A stretch of 43,150 bases of DNA from Candidatus Coprenecus pullicola. GTDB taxonomy: Bacteria; Bacteroidota; Bacteroidia; Bacteroidales; UBA932. This document shows positions 1 through 8,168 of the stretch, in pieces; positions within the stretch are counted from its first letter, which is position 1, and each line of letters opens with the position of its first letter. The stretch lies in assembly GCA_018711925.1 (NCBI GenBank), contig DVHR01000080.1, positions 1-43,150 of the forward strand, given 5' to 3'. The notes under the pieces were generated by a model, which made no database searches, was not told the origin of the DNA, and saw only the letters and a list, made by a program, of their open reading frames with translations. The position numbers and the translations under genes were made by a program.

Positions 1-659
1 GAGAAGATGTCCTCGATAGGCATCAGGAAAGGTTTCTCGTTATCACGTACAGGCAGGGGGATGTACTCGTCAACTGCGTTCATCAGTTCCATAACCTTCT
101 CAACCCACTTGGGCTCGCCGTTGAGGGCACCGAGAGCGGAACCTGCGATAACGGGAGCGTTGTCACCGTCAAAGCCGTAGAAGCTGAGGAGCTCACGAAC
201 CTCCATCTCAACGAGCTCGATCATCTCGGGATCGTCAACGATATCAACTTTGTTCAGGAACACAACGATTCTGGGCACGTTCACCTGACGGGCGAGCAGA
301 ATGTGCTCACGGGTCTGGGGCATAGGACCGTCGGTAGCGGCAACTACGAGGATGGCACCGTCCATCTGAGCAGCACCTGTTACCATGTTCTTCACATAGT
401 CGGCGTGACCCGGGCAGTCAACGTGTGCATAGTGACGTGTCTCTGTCTGATATTCGATATGAGCGGTGTTAATGGTAATACCACGTTCCTTCTCCTCGGG
501 TGCGTTGTCGATAGAGTCGAAAGAGCGGACTTCAGAAAGTCCTTTTTCAGCCAGTACCTTGGTGATGGCTGCGGTAAGAGTAGTTTTACCGTGGTCAACA
601 TGGCCGATAGTACCTATGTTAACATGCGGCTTGTCCCTTTTGAAAGTTTCTTTTGCCAT
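1..659 (-). CDS. tuf: Elongation factor Tu, 5' part (cut by window edge)
   Basis: Translation from the ATG at 657-659 gives [20 protein letters not shown] and about 219 residues before the window ends, roughly the first half of a normal ~395-residue EF-Tu. The GTPase motifs are visible: the P-loop GHVDHGKT near residues 19-26, the switch II DCPGH motif near residue 80, and NKVD near residue 135. EF-Tu delivers aminoacyl-tRNA to the ribosomal A site. It follows four tRNA genes on the same strand, 35 bp after the last one, and is probably cotranscribed with them. The 3' half lies outside the window. Identification is certain from the motifs; only the C-terminal domains are unseen. Confidence 0.98.
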   Translation of the reverse strand, partial: MAKETFKRDKPHVNIGTIGHVDHGKTTLTAAITKVLAEKGLSEVRSFDSIDNAPEEKERGITINTAHIEYQTETRHYAHVDCPGHADYVKNMVTGAAQMDGAILVVAATDGPMPQTREHILLARQVNVPRIVVFLNKVDIVDDPEMIELVEMEVRELLSFYGFDGDNAPVIAGSALGALNGEPKWVEKVMELMNAVDEYIPLPVRDNEKPFLMPIEDIF

Positions 660-694
660 AATGTGAGATTTAATTTAATGTATATAATAAATTG

Positions 695-766
695 AGCCGG
701 TGATGAGATTTGAACTCATGACCTCTTCCTTACCAAGGAAGCGCTCTACCCCTGAGCTACACTGGC
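695..766 (-). tRNA. tRNA-Thr (anticodon GGT)
   Basis: The minus strand folds as a cloverleaf with a 7-bp acceptor stem (one A-C mismatch), a D arm, anticodon stem CTTCC/GGAAG with loop TTGGTAA, and a T arm ATGAG/CTCAT around TTCAAAT. The loop gives anticodon GGT, so it reads ACC and ACT threonine codons. The 3' CCA is not encoded. It is the last of four tRNA genes before tuf. Confidence 0.96.
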
Positions 767-774
767 TTTTTAAG

Positions 775-847
775 AGCGGAAGACGAGGTTCGAACCCGCG
801 ACCCTCAGCTTGGAAGGCTGATGCTCTACCAACTGAGCTACTTCCGC
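775..847 (-). tRNA. tRNA-Gly (anticodon TCC)
   Basis: Minus-strand cloverleaf with perfect acceptor stem GCGGAAG/CTTCCGC, anticodon stem TCAGC/GCTGA and loop CTTCCAA giving anticodon TCC, and T arm GCGGG/CTCGT around TTCGAAC. It reads GGA and GGG glycine codons. No encoded CCA. It lies 8 bp upstream of tRNA-Thr(GGT) in the direction of transcription. Confidence 0.96.
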
Positions 848-851
848 CTAT

Positions 852-970
852 ATTTTGTTTTGAGCAGGGCACCTTCTGCGTTGCAGCTCCTCTTTCGCTC
901 CTCACGTACCTGAGTACGCTGCGTCGCTCTTTCGTCCCGCGCCTTGAATCTGCCCTACTCAAAGCAAAAT
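852..970. repeat. Inverted repeat with 20-nt arms in the tRNA spacer
   Basis: The spacer between tRNA-Gly and tRNA-Tyr carries two 20-nt arms, 852-871 and 951-970, that are reverse complements at 18 of 20 positions. The 79-nt interior contains a small palindrome, CGTAC-CTGA-GTACG (904-917). No reading frame in it resembles a protein. As RNA it would form a long hairpin inside the tRNA-tuf transcript, where it could guide processing; it could also be a dispersed insertion element. The arms and palindrome are seen directly; the role is inference. Confidence 0.75.
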
Positions 971-1034
971 CCATGCTTTAATGGACATCTTCTGCGCGTT
1001 GTCTTTATGCAACTCGATGCTGCCTGCTTATTGG

Positions 1035-1117
1035 TGGGGAGAGAAGGATTCGAACCTCCGAAGGCGTGCGCCAGCAGATTTACAGTCTGCCCCAGTTGGC
1101 CACTTTGGTATCTCCCC
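1035..1117 (-). tRNA. tRNA-Tyr (anticodon GTA)
   Basis: Minus-strand class II tRNA of 83 nt with acceptor stem GGGGAGA/TCTCCCC, a long variable arm, anticodon loop CTGTAAA giving GTA, and T loop TTCGAAT. It reads TAC and TAT. Discriminator base is A. No encoded CCA. The long variable arm is normal for bacterial tRNA-Tyr. Confidence 0.97.
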
Positions 1118-1142
1118 ATATAATTGTCATTCAATGAACTTG

Positions 1143-1216
1143 AGCCGATAGAGGGATTCGAACCCACGACCCGCTGATTACAAATCAGCTGCTCTGGCCA
1201 ACTGAGCTATATCGGC
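1143..1216 (-). tRNA. tRNA-Thr (anticodon TGT)
   Basis: Minus-strand cloverleaf of 74 nt with acceptor stem GCCGATA/TATCGGC, anticodon stem CTGAT/ATCAG with anticodon TGT, and T arm GTGGG/CCCTC around TTCGAAT. It reads ACA and related threonine codons. It is the first gene of the tRNA-tuf block and lies 20 bp after the promoter's -7 box. Confidence 0.96.
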
Positions 1217-1236
1217 AGCTCTTATTTTTGGGACTG

Positions 1237-1266
1237 CAAAGATAAATCTTTTCTTAAAAATACCAA
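1237..1266 (-). promoter_or_regulatory. Promoter of the tRNA-tuf operon
   Basis: On the minus strand there is TATCTTTG (1237-1244), a perfect TAnnTTTG -7 box, and TTG (1264-1266) 19 bp upstream of it. This matches the known Bacteroidetes primary-sigma consensus and sits just ahead of the first tRNA. Confidence 0.75.
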
Positions 1267-1332
1267 AACAATTTTAAAAATTATTGCGATTGTCCGTATC
1301 AGGTGCTTATATATATGCGATGATCTATTTCG

Positions 1333-3207
1333 TCAGCTTTCTGCTGGTGTGGAGATTATCGCTTTGAGGATGTCGTCGGGGGAGAAGCCGCACTCGGAGC
1401 GGAGTTCCTTGACGGTGCCGTGCTCGATGAAGCGGTCCGGGACTCCAAGACCGGTGACGCGGATGTGCGGGGCGTGCTCCGAGACGTAGGAGGATACTGC
1501 GTCGTGCAGACCGCCTGTGACCGTGCCGTCTTCGACGGTGATGATTCTGGAAACCTTGGAGCACACGTCCTTCATGATGTCCTCGTCGAGAGGCTTGAGA
1601 AAGCGCATGTCGTAGTGCAGGACTGATATGCCTTGTGCGGCTGCTTTGTCGGCTGCTCCTGCAACGAGGTTTCCTATCGGCCCTATGGTGAGTATGGCGA
1701 TATCGCTTCCGTTGCGTATAAGCTGGCCCTTTCCTATCGGGATGGGCATGAAGTTGACGTTGCGCCAGGGTATGCCTTCTCCTGTGCCTCGGGGATACCT
1801 TATTATAATAGGACCCTGTACGGTGCTGCTTGCCGCCGTGTACAGCAGGTTGCGCAGCTCCAGCTCGTTGAGCGGGGACGCGATGATCAGGTTGGGTATC
1901 GGACGGAATGCTGCCATGTCGAATACGCCGTGGTGCGTTGCTCCATCCTCTCCGACCAGTCCGGCCCGGTCCAGGCAGAGTATGACTTTCAGCTTCTGGA
2001 GGGCGACATCGTGTATGACGCTGTCGTATGCCCTCTGCATGAAGGAAGAGTAGATGTTGCAGAACGGCAGGTATCCCGCGGCGGCCAGTCCTGCAGAGAA
2101 TGTGACGGCATGCTGTTCGGCAATGCCTACGTCAAATGTCCTTTCGGGAATTTCCTTCATCATGATACTCATACCGCAGCCGGAGGCCATCGCAGGTGTA
2201 ACGGCTACAATCTTCCTGTCGGCTCTGGCCAGTTCCAGAAGGGTTTCTCCGAATACATCCTGGTATCTGGCGGCAGTGCCTGATGCAGGGATATTGCGCT
2301 TGCCGGTCAAAGGGTCAAATGTACCCGGAGCATGCCATACTGTCTGGTCCTGCTCGGCCGGCCTGTATCCCTTGCCTTTCTTGGTGATTACGTGCAGGAG
2401 TTTGGGCCCCTTGATGTTGCGCAGGGAGGCGAGGGTGGTGGTCAGCTGACCGATGTCGTTGCCGTCGATGGCCCCGAAGTACCTGAATCCGAAGGACTCG
2501 AACAGAGAACCGCTTTTAAGTATGGCCATCTTGGTGCTGAACATGAATTTCTGGACTCCTCGGCGCAGCTTGGAGGAACCGATCATGTCCCATACGCGGT
2601 TCTTTATGCGGTTGTACGTCTCGGATGTGGATATTTTCAGCAGGTAGCTGTGCAGGCCTCCCATGCCCTGGTCTATGGAGATGTGATTGTCATTGAGGAT
2701 GACCAGGATATCGGTCTTCATCGCTCCGGCGTTGTTGAGACCCTCGAAGGCCATGCCGCCGGTCATGGCACCATCACCGATTACGGCTACTATCTTTTCG
2801 TCGCTGCCGGAGAGCTTTGCCGCTACGGCCATGCCCAGGGCGGCTGAGATGGATGTGGACGAGTGGCCCACGCCGAAGGAGTCGAACGGACTCTCGGACA
2901 TCTTGGGAAATCCGCTGATGCCTTTGTAAGTACGGTTGGCCTTGAACGCCTCTCTGCGTCCGGTAAGTATCTTGTGGGCATAAGCCTGATGTCCCACGTC
3001 CCAGACAATCTTGTCGACGGGGGTGTTGTAGACATAGTGCAGGGCTACGGCAAGTTCTACAGCGCCGAGACTGGCTCCGAGATGTCCCGGATTCCTGGCG
3101 CAGCAGTCTATCATGTACCGCCTGATCTCACTGCACAGGGTCTCAAGCTGTTTGACAGATAAGCCCCGGATGTCCCCGGGGCTGTCTATTTTCTCCAGAA
3201 GCGACAT
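1333..3207 (-). CDS. dxs: 1-deoxy-D-xylulose-5-phosphate synthase
   Basis: The 624-residue product is full length for DXS, which condenses pyruvate and glyceraldehyde 3-phosphate with thiamine diphosphate as the first step of the MEP isoprenoid pathway. The thiamine-diphosphate motif GDGAMTGGMAFEGLNNAG lies near residue 145, with the second cofactor motif NDNHISID about 30 residues later. The transketolase pyrimidine-binding segment GIAEQHAVTFSAGLA, containing the catalytic Glu, lies near residue 370. The C-terminal transketolase domain is complete. The ATG lies 5 bp after the purA stop, so the two genes are almost certainly one transcript. No break or missing key residue is seen. Confidence 0.97.
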   Translation of the reverse strand: MSLLEKIDSPGDIRGLSVKQLETLCSEIRRYMIDCCARNPGHLGASLGAVELAVALHYVYNTPVDKIVWDVGHQAYAHKILTGRREAFKANRTYKGISGFPKMSESPFDSFGVGHSSTSISAALGMAVAAKLSGSDEKIVAVIGDGAMTGGMAFEGLNNAGAMKTDILVILNDNHISIDQGMGGLHSYLLKISTSETYNRIKNRVWDMIGSSKLRRGVQKFMFSTKMAILKSGSLFESFGFRYFGAIDGNDIGQLTTTLASLRNIKGPKLLHVITKKGKGYRPAEQDQTVWHAPGTFDPLTGKRNIPASGTAARYQDVFGETLLELARADRKIVAVTPAMASGCGMSIMMKEIPERTFDVGIAEQHAVTFSAGLAAAGYLPFCNIYSSFMQRAYDSVIHDVALQKLKVILCLDRAGLVGEDGATHHGVFDMAAFRPIPNLIIASPLNELELRNLLYTAASSTVQGPIIIRYPRGTGEGIPWRNVNFMPIPIGKGQLIRNGSDIAILTIGPIGNLVAGAADKAAAQGISVLHYDMRFLKPLDEDIMKDVCSKVSRIITVEDGTVTGGLHDAVSSYVSEHAPHIRVTGLGVPDRFIEHGTVKELRSECGFSPDDILKAIISTPAES

Positions 3208-3212
3208 GCCGG

Positions 3213-4502
3213 TTATTTCCTGAAGACGGTCTCTGCACGGTCGGGTCCGAGCGAGATGACAGTGACAGGAACTCCGGTCTCGTGTTCGATAAATGATATA
3301 TATTCTTTGAATTCAGCGGGAAGCTCATTGTAGTCCTGGATATTGGACAGACTGCGTTTCCAGCCTTTGAATTCTTTATATACAGGTGTGATTTCCGCGT
3401 AGGTGTCGTAGGGCACGCTGTCCTGACGCTTGCCGTTTATCTCGTATCCGACGGCTACCTTCAGGGTGTCGAAGGAATCCATCACATCGGCTTTCATCAT
3501 TATAAGCTCGGTGACACCGTTGAGCATGACGGCGTATTTGAGGGCTACCAGATCCAGCCAGCCGGTACGGCGGGGGCGGCCTGTCGTGGCACCGAACTCA
3601 TGGCCTTGCCTGCGCAGTTCCTCACCTGTCCCGTCGAACAGCTCGGTGGGGAAGGGGCCGCTGCCGACGCGGGTGCAGTAGGCCTTGAAGATGCCGTATA
3701 CGTTGCCTATAGTTGCGGGGGCGACTCCGAGACCGAGGCAGGATCCGGAGCACGTGGTGGTGGAACTGGTTACGAAAGGATATGAACCGAAATCCACGTC
3801 AAGCATCGAGCCCTGTGCTCCTTCGGCCAGTACGCTCTCGCCAGAGTTGAGGCGGGCGTTGATATAGTATTCTCCGTCCACCAGGTCAAATGTCCTGAGA
3901 TAGTCGACGGCATCCATCCACTCCTTTACGTCCATGTCGGGGTCGTATGCATAGTCGAACTGTTTCAGGAAGGCTATGTGTTTCTTTTTGAGGTTGTCGA
4001 ACCTGGTCTGGAAGTCTGAGGCAAGGATGTCTCCTACTCTCAGGCCGTTGCGTCCTGTCTTGTCCATGTATGCGGGACCGATGCCCTTGAGAGTGGAACC
4101 GATCTTGGACTTGCCCTTTGATGCCTCTGAGGCGGCATCGATGATGCGGTGGGTAGGGGTGATAAGATGCGCTTTCTTGGATATGCGGATGCGCTCCCTT
4201 ACAGGAACGCCGGTCTTCTCCAGCTCAGTGCATTCTTTCTTGAATATAATAGGATCAAGCACCACGCCGTTGCCGATCAGGTTGTCCGTTCCGTCCCTGA
4301 ATATGCCGGATGGTACGGAATGCAGGACGAAACTCTTGTCTCCGTACTGTATGGAATGGCCGGCGTTGGGACCGCCCTGGAAACGCGCAATGATGTTGTA
4401 CCTCTCGGCAAGCACGTCTACGATCTTGCCTTTTCCCTCGTCTCCCCACTGGAGACCGAGTACTACGTCTACTCTTGCTTTATTGTTGCTCATCTCAGTC
4501 AT
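3213..4502 (-). CDS. purA: Adenylosuccinate synthetase
   Basis: The 429-residue product matches the usual PurA length. It makes adenylosuccinate from IMP, aspartate and GTP, the first committed step to AMP. The N-terminal motif GLQWGDEGKGKIVD includes the catalytic Asp and the GTP loop, followed by NAGHS. The IMP/aspartate side includes STLKGIGPAYMDK and GATTGRPRRTGWLD. Two in-frame ATGs three codons apart (4502 and 4493) could both serve; the upstream one gives MTEMSNNK. It lies 12 bp after ssb and 5 bp before dxs on the same strand, suggesting a three-gene transcript. Confidence 0.97.
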   Translation of the reverse strand: MTEMSNNKARVDVVLGLQWGDEGKGKIVDVLAERYNIIARFQGGPNAGHSIQYGDKSFVLHSVPSGIFRDGTDNLIGNGVVLDPIIFKKECTELEKTGVPVRERIRISKKAHLITPTHRIIDAASEASKGKSKIGSTLKGIGPAYMDKTGRNGLRVGDILASDFQTRFDNLKKKHIAFLKQFDYAYDPDMDVKEWMDAVDYLRTFDLVDGEYYINARLNSGESVLAEGAQGSMLDVDFGSYPFVTSSTTTCSGSCLGLGVAPATIGNVYGIFKAYCTRVGSGPFPTELFDGTGEELRRQGHEFGATTGRPRRTGWLDLVALKYAVMLNGVTELIMMKADVMDSFDTLKVAVGYEINGKRQDSVPYDTYAEITPVYKEFKGWKRSLSNIQDYNELPAEFKEYISFIEHETGVPVTVISLGPDRAETVFRK

Positions 4503-4514
4503 GTGTGATAAAAA

Positions 4515-5048
4515 TTAGAACGGGAGATCGTCTCCTATCTCGTCAGCCGGCATATCTTCGGCTGGCATAGGTTGAACAGGTTGTGCCGTGGCTTGGTATG
4601 CAGGCTGTTGATACGGCTGCTGATACGGCTGCTGATAAGGTTGCTGCTGGTAAGTAGACTGGCGGGAGGTCTGTCCCTGCCATCCGCCGGTCTGCCCTTG
4701 AGCGGCCGGATTGTCTGCCTTGCGTCCGAGGAGCTGCATGTTGTCCGCCACTATCTCGGTCGTGTATTTCGTATTGCCGTCCTTGTCGTTGTAGGAGCGG
4801 GTACGTATGCGGCCCTCAATGAAAAGCTGGGTGCCTTTTTTTACATATTTTTCTGCTATCTCTGCTAAATTTCTCCAGCACACGATATTGTGCCATTCGG
4901 TCTGTTCTTTCATCTCTCCGGAAGTGCGGTCTCTGAATTTTTCTGTAGTGGCCAATGAGAATGTCGCCGTGACTACACCGCTTTCCAGATGCCTCACCTC
5001 GGGGTCTCTCCCCGCATTTCCTATAAGTAGGACTTTATTCAATGACAT
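4515..5048 (-). CDS. ssb: Single-stranded DNA-binding protein
   Basis: The 177-residue protein begins MSLNKVLLIGNAGRDPEVR and has a full OB fold to about residue 110, with the tetramer and ssDNA-binding features WHNIVCWRNLAEIAEKYVKKG and GRIRTRSY. A flexible linker follows, rich in Gln, Pro and Tyr with a QQPYQQP repeat near residues 135-150. It ends in the acidic tip DDLPF that recruits repair and replication partners in SSB proteins. It covers ssDNA in replication, repair and recombination. The gene starts the ssb-purA-dxs block and is divergent from the MFS gene at 5158. Confidence 0.96.
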   Translation of the reverse strand: MSLNKVLLIGNAGRDPEVRHLESGVVTATFSLATTEKFRDRTSGEMKEQTEWHNIVCWRNLAEIAEKYVKKGTQLFIEGRIRTRSYNDKDGNTKYTTEIVADNMQLLGRKADNPAAQGQTGGWQGQTSRQSTYQQQPYQQPYQQPYQQPAYQATAQPVQPMPAEDMPADEIGDDLPF

Positions 5049-5095
5049 GGTTTGGATTATTTTATGATTTCAACGTGCTAAGATAGCATTATTTT

Positions 5096-5126
5096 TTGCC
5101 ATTTCAGCCAAAAAACGGTACTTTTG
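5096..5126 (+). promoter_or_regulatory. Promoter of the MFS pair
   Basis: TTG at 5096-5098 and TACTTTTG at 5119-5126 are separated by 20 bp, an excellent match to the Bacteroidetes -33/-7 pattern, and lie 31 bp before the first MFS start codon. A weaker minus-strand box TATCTTAG (5078-5085) could serve ssb, so the two promoters would overlap. Confidence 0.75.
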
Positions 5127-5157
5127 GCATCTGTTAAATCCTAATACCTTAAATCAA

Positions 5158-6534
5158 ATGCAAGAAAAAGTAGCAAAGATGCTCAACGACAGCGTAGTGG
5201 CACGTTGGGCCGCGTTGATTCTCATCGCGCTGATGATGTTTTTCGCATATATGTTCGTGGATGTCATGTCTCCTCTCAAGTCACTCGTGGAGTCGACCAG
5301 AGGCTGGGACAGCGGTGCGTTCGGAACTTATGCGGCATCTGAGTATATCCTCAATGTGTGCGGCTTCCTGATTCTGGCCGGTATTATCCTGGACAAGATG
5401 GGCATCCGCTTCACCGGAGTGCTCTCAGCCTCACTGATGGTAATCGGTGCAAGTATCAAGTTTATCGGTGTGAGTGACTGGTTTCAGACAACCGGTTTCA
5501 ACGAGTGGCTCGGCAGCTGGTGGACGGCTATGCCCGGCAGTGCGAAGATGGCCTCTCTCGGTTTCATGATTTTCGGCTGCGGTTGCGAGATGGCCGGTAC
5601 CACAGTCTCCAAGTCTATAGCCAAATGGTTCAAGGGCAAGGAGATGGCTCTGGCAATGGGACTTGAGATGGCTATCGCACGTCTCGGTGTGTTCGCAGTG
5701 ATGTGGCTGGCTCCTATCATCTCCAATAAGTTCGACCAGTCTGTGGTGGCTCCCGTCGGTTTCTGCACCGTGCTGCTTCTGATAGGACTCATCAACTACA
5801 TAGTCTTCTCGGTGATGGATTCCAAGTTCGACAAGCAGCTCGTGGCAGCCGGCATGGCCACTGAGGAGAAGTCCCCGGAGGACGAGTTCCATATCCGCGA
5901 TCTTGGCAAGATATTCTCCAGCAAGATGTTCTGGCTGGTAGCCCTGCTCTGCGTACTGTACTATTCGGCTATATTCCCTTTCCAGAGGTATGCTCCCAAT
6001 TATCTGGAGGTGACCCTCGGAGTCGATAACGCCACGGCGTCGCAGCTCTTCAGTTTCTTCCCGATTCTGGCCATGTGCCTTACCCCGCTGCTGGGTATTT
6101 TCCTGGACCGCAAGGGCAAGGGCGCTACTATGCTGATGCTCGGAGCAATCATCATGATAGTATGCCATCTGTCATTCGCATTCATCCTGCCGCTCTATCC
6201 TCATAAGTGGCTGGCAGTTACTTTGATCGCAGTGCTCGGTGTCAGCTTCTCCCTCGTGCCGGCCGCCCTGTGGCCGTCAGTGCCCAAGATTATCGACGAG
6301 AAGATTCTCGGCAGCGCATACTGCCTTATCTTCTGGGTGCAGAACATCGGTCTCTGCCTGGTGCCCCTGCTTATCGGCAAGGTGCTCCAGTCTACGGGCG
6401 GATATCTCGCTCCTATGATTATATTCTCGTCTTTCGGCATTCTGGCATTCATCCTGAGCTTCCTGCTCAAGTCTGAGGACCGTCGGAAGAAATACGGTCT
6501 GGAGCTGCCGAATGTAATGAAGAAGGAAGAATAG
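5158..6534 (+). CDS. MFS transporter, first of a tandem pair
   Basis: The 458-residue product has about 12 hydrophobic segments and typical major facilitator loop motifs: GIILDKMGIRFTG between helices 2 and 3 and GIFLDRKGKG in the second half. The stretch AKWFKGKEMALAMGLEMAIARLG after helix 4 is shared with the next gene and resembles a subgroup of NarK/MFSD1-like transporters. Substrate is unknown. A charged central loop (about residues 225-250) separates the halves. It ends only 9 bp before the second MFS start, and the two proteins align along their whole length, so they arose by gene duplication and may work together or on related substrates. Confidence 0.9.
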   Translation: MQEKVAKMLNDSVVARWAALILIALMMFFAYMFVDVMSPLKSLVESTRGWDSGAFGTYAASEYILNVCGFLILAGIILDKMGIRFTGVLSASLMVIGASIKFIGVSDWFQTTGFNEWLGSWWTAMPGSAKMASLGFMIFGCGCEMAGTTVSKSIAKWFKGKEMALAMGLEMAIARLGVFAVMWLAPIISNKFDQSVVAPVGFCTVLLLIGLINYIVFSVMDSKFDKQLVAAGMATEEKSPEDEFHIRDLGKIFSSKMFWLVALLCVLYYSAIFPFQRYAPNYLEVTLGVDNATASQLFSFFPILAMCLTPLLGIFLDRKGKGATMLMLGAIIMIVCHLSFAFILPLYPHKWLAVTLIAVLGVSFSLVPAALWPSVPKIIDEKILGSAYCLIFWVQNIGLCLVPLLIGKVLQSTGGYLAPMIIFSSFGILAFILSFLLKSEDRRKKYGLELPNVMKKEE

Positions 6535-6543
6535 ACTGCGGAT

Positions 6544-7917
6544 ATGAGCAGACTGTTCAAGACAATCAAGGATACTGGGGCCATCCGATGGGTGGCCCTT
6601 TTGTGTCTGGCCCTGCCGATGTTCGCCTCGTACTTCTTCGATGACATCTTCTCGACCATCAATCAGGAGTTCGAGGATCCGTCCATGGTGGCCCTCGGCT
6701 GGTCTATGACCGATTACGGTTTCTACCGCAGCGCATATTCGCTGCTGTGCATCTTCGGAGGACTGATAGTCTGCGGTATGCTGCTGGACCGCTGGGGCGT
6801 GAGACTGACCGGCTCCATATTCGTCGGGCTTATGGTCGGGGGAGCGGCATTGATTACCTATGCCATATCTGAGAGTTTTGCCGGAAGCCGGTTGTGTGCC
6901 TGGCTTTCAGGAACGTTCGCAAAGCCGTCGCTGTCGCTGGCATACGCGGGGTGCGCGATGTTCGGCCTGGGCAGCGAGATAGCCGGTGTGACTGTCAACC
7001 GGGCGATAGCCAAATGGTTCAAAGGCCGCGAGATAGCCTTCGCGATGGGCCTGCAGCTGGCCCTGGCCCGTCTTGGCACGGCGGTGGCTCTCATTGTAGT
7101 GCCGCGTATCGTGGCTTTGGACGGCTACATACCTTTCTCTGAAACATCCCGTCCGGCCGTGGTCGGTCTGGCCCTGCTGCTCGCCGGCCTTATTCTGTGG
7201 GCCTTGTTCGTGGCGATGGACTACGCCTCTGACCGTCGTGGAATCTCGGCGGCACCTGCCGGAACGGCTTCACCCGAGGACCGGTTCCGTTTCCGGGATG
7301 TGCTCAAGGTTATCACGAACAGGCATTTTCTGCTGATATCCCTGCTTTGTGTGTTCTTCTACTGCTGCGTGGTCTCGTTCCGCAAGTTCGCTACAGCCAT
7401 ACTCATGCCCCGTTTCGGCATAGACAGCGGCGTGGCGTCCGTCATGGTGGCCATGATACCTTTCTTCACACTGGTTTTCGCCCCGCTGTTCGGAGCCGTG
7501 GTGGACAGGGTGGGGCGCGGTACGAAAATCATGATATTAGGCTCGGCCATGATTTTGTTCTCGCATCTGACAGTGGCCTTTGCTCCCGGAGTACCGGCTT
7601 TCGGATTCATCGCCATAGGGGTGCTTGGCCTGGGTTACTCGCTTGTACCGGCGGCGATGTGGCCGTCGATACCGAAGATTATCGCAGAGAACAAGCTTGG
7701 AACGGCATTCTCACTGGTCTACTGGGTGCAGAACATCGGTCTGTTTTCCGTCCCCATAGTCGTGGGGCATATAATCGACCGGGCGGCCTCGCCAATAGCG
7801 GCGGAATATTTCTTTATCGGTCTGGCAGTGTGCGCTATCGTGACAGCCGTGCTGCTCAGCCGCTCTTCCGACCGTCACCCGGAGCTGGGCCTGGACGAGA
7901 AGGCCGGCGGCCGTTGA
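6544..7917 (+). CDS. MFS transporter, second of a tandem pair
   Basis: The 457-residue product is a paralogue of the upstream gene, sharing MLLDRWGVRLTG, AKWFKGREIAFAMGLQLALARLG and the late segment PAAMWPSIPKIIAENKLGTA. About 12 membrane segments are present with a central polar loop near residues 225-250. It is an inner-membrane secondary transporter of unknown substrate. Its start lies 9 bp after the first gene, so it is cotranscribed and perhaps translationally coupled. The N-terminal periplasmic loop (FDDIFSTINQEFEDPS) differs most from the first copy, which may reflect different substrate choice. It could also form a heterodimer with its neighbour, though MFS proteins usually act as monomers. 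Confidence 0.9.
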   Translation: MSRLFKTIKDTGAIRWVALLCLALPMFASYFFDDIFSTINQEFEDPSMVALGWSMTDYGFYRSAYSLLCIFGGLIVCGMLLDRWGVRLTGSIFVGLMVGGAALITYAISESFAGSRLCAWLSGTFAKPSLSLAYAGCAMFGLGSEIAGVTVNRAIAKWFKGREIAFAMGLQLALARLGTAVALIVVPRIVALDGYIPFSETSRPAVVGLALLLAGLILWALFVAMDYASDRRGISAAPAGTASPEDRFRFRDVLKVITNRHFLLISLLCVFFYCCVVSFRKFATAILMPRFGIDSGVASVMVAMIPFFTLVFAPLFGAVVDRVGRGTKIMILGSAMILFSHLTVAFAPGVPAFGFIAIGVLGLGYSLVPAAMWPSIPKIIAENKLGTAFSLVYWVQNIGLFSVPIVVGHIIDRAASPIAAEYFFIGLAVCAIVTAVLLSRSSDRHPELGLDEKAGGR

Positions 7918-7931
7918 CCTGGGCCCGTCTG

Positions 7932-8126
7932 TCAGTAGCATAGTCCGAAATGCCATAGCGGGATGACATGTCCTGCCCCGTACTCGATATCGTCCTTGAC
8001 GACGTATGCCTCCTCCAGACCGGATATCTGTCTTTTGCCTTTTCCGTGTCCGCCGACCTCAAATGTGACGCCGTCAATCTGAAAGTCAGATACAGTTGAC
8101 GAGATGACATCATGTGTCACCCGCAT
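7932..8126 (-). pseudogene. C-terminal relic of an AAA-type ATPase (DUF4143-like)
   Basis: This 64-codon frame encodes SDFQIDGVTFEVGGHGKGKRQ followed by VKDDIEYGAGHVIPLWHFGLCY and a stop. The ending closely resembles the extreme C terminus of a family of Bacteroidales ATPases with an AAA domain and a C-terminal nuclease-like domain. The ATPase part, normally several hundred residues upstream, is absent, so this is a gene tail left after deletion. It accounts for most of the gap between the MFS pair and threonine aldolase. The family assignment is from memory of the conserved tail and is tentative. Confidence 0.6.
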
Positions 8127-8168
8127 CTGGTTGAGGAAAAATGCTCAATGACTGAGCGGCAGCAGGGG

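Noticed and set aside
5431..6168. 245-codon minus-strand frame inside the first MFS gene
   Set aside because: It is His- and Glu-rich shadow sequence opposite a clear membrane protein.
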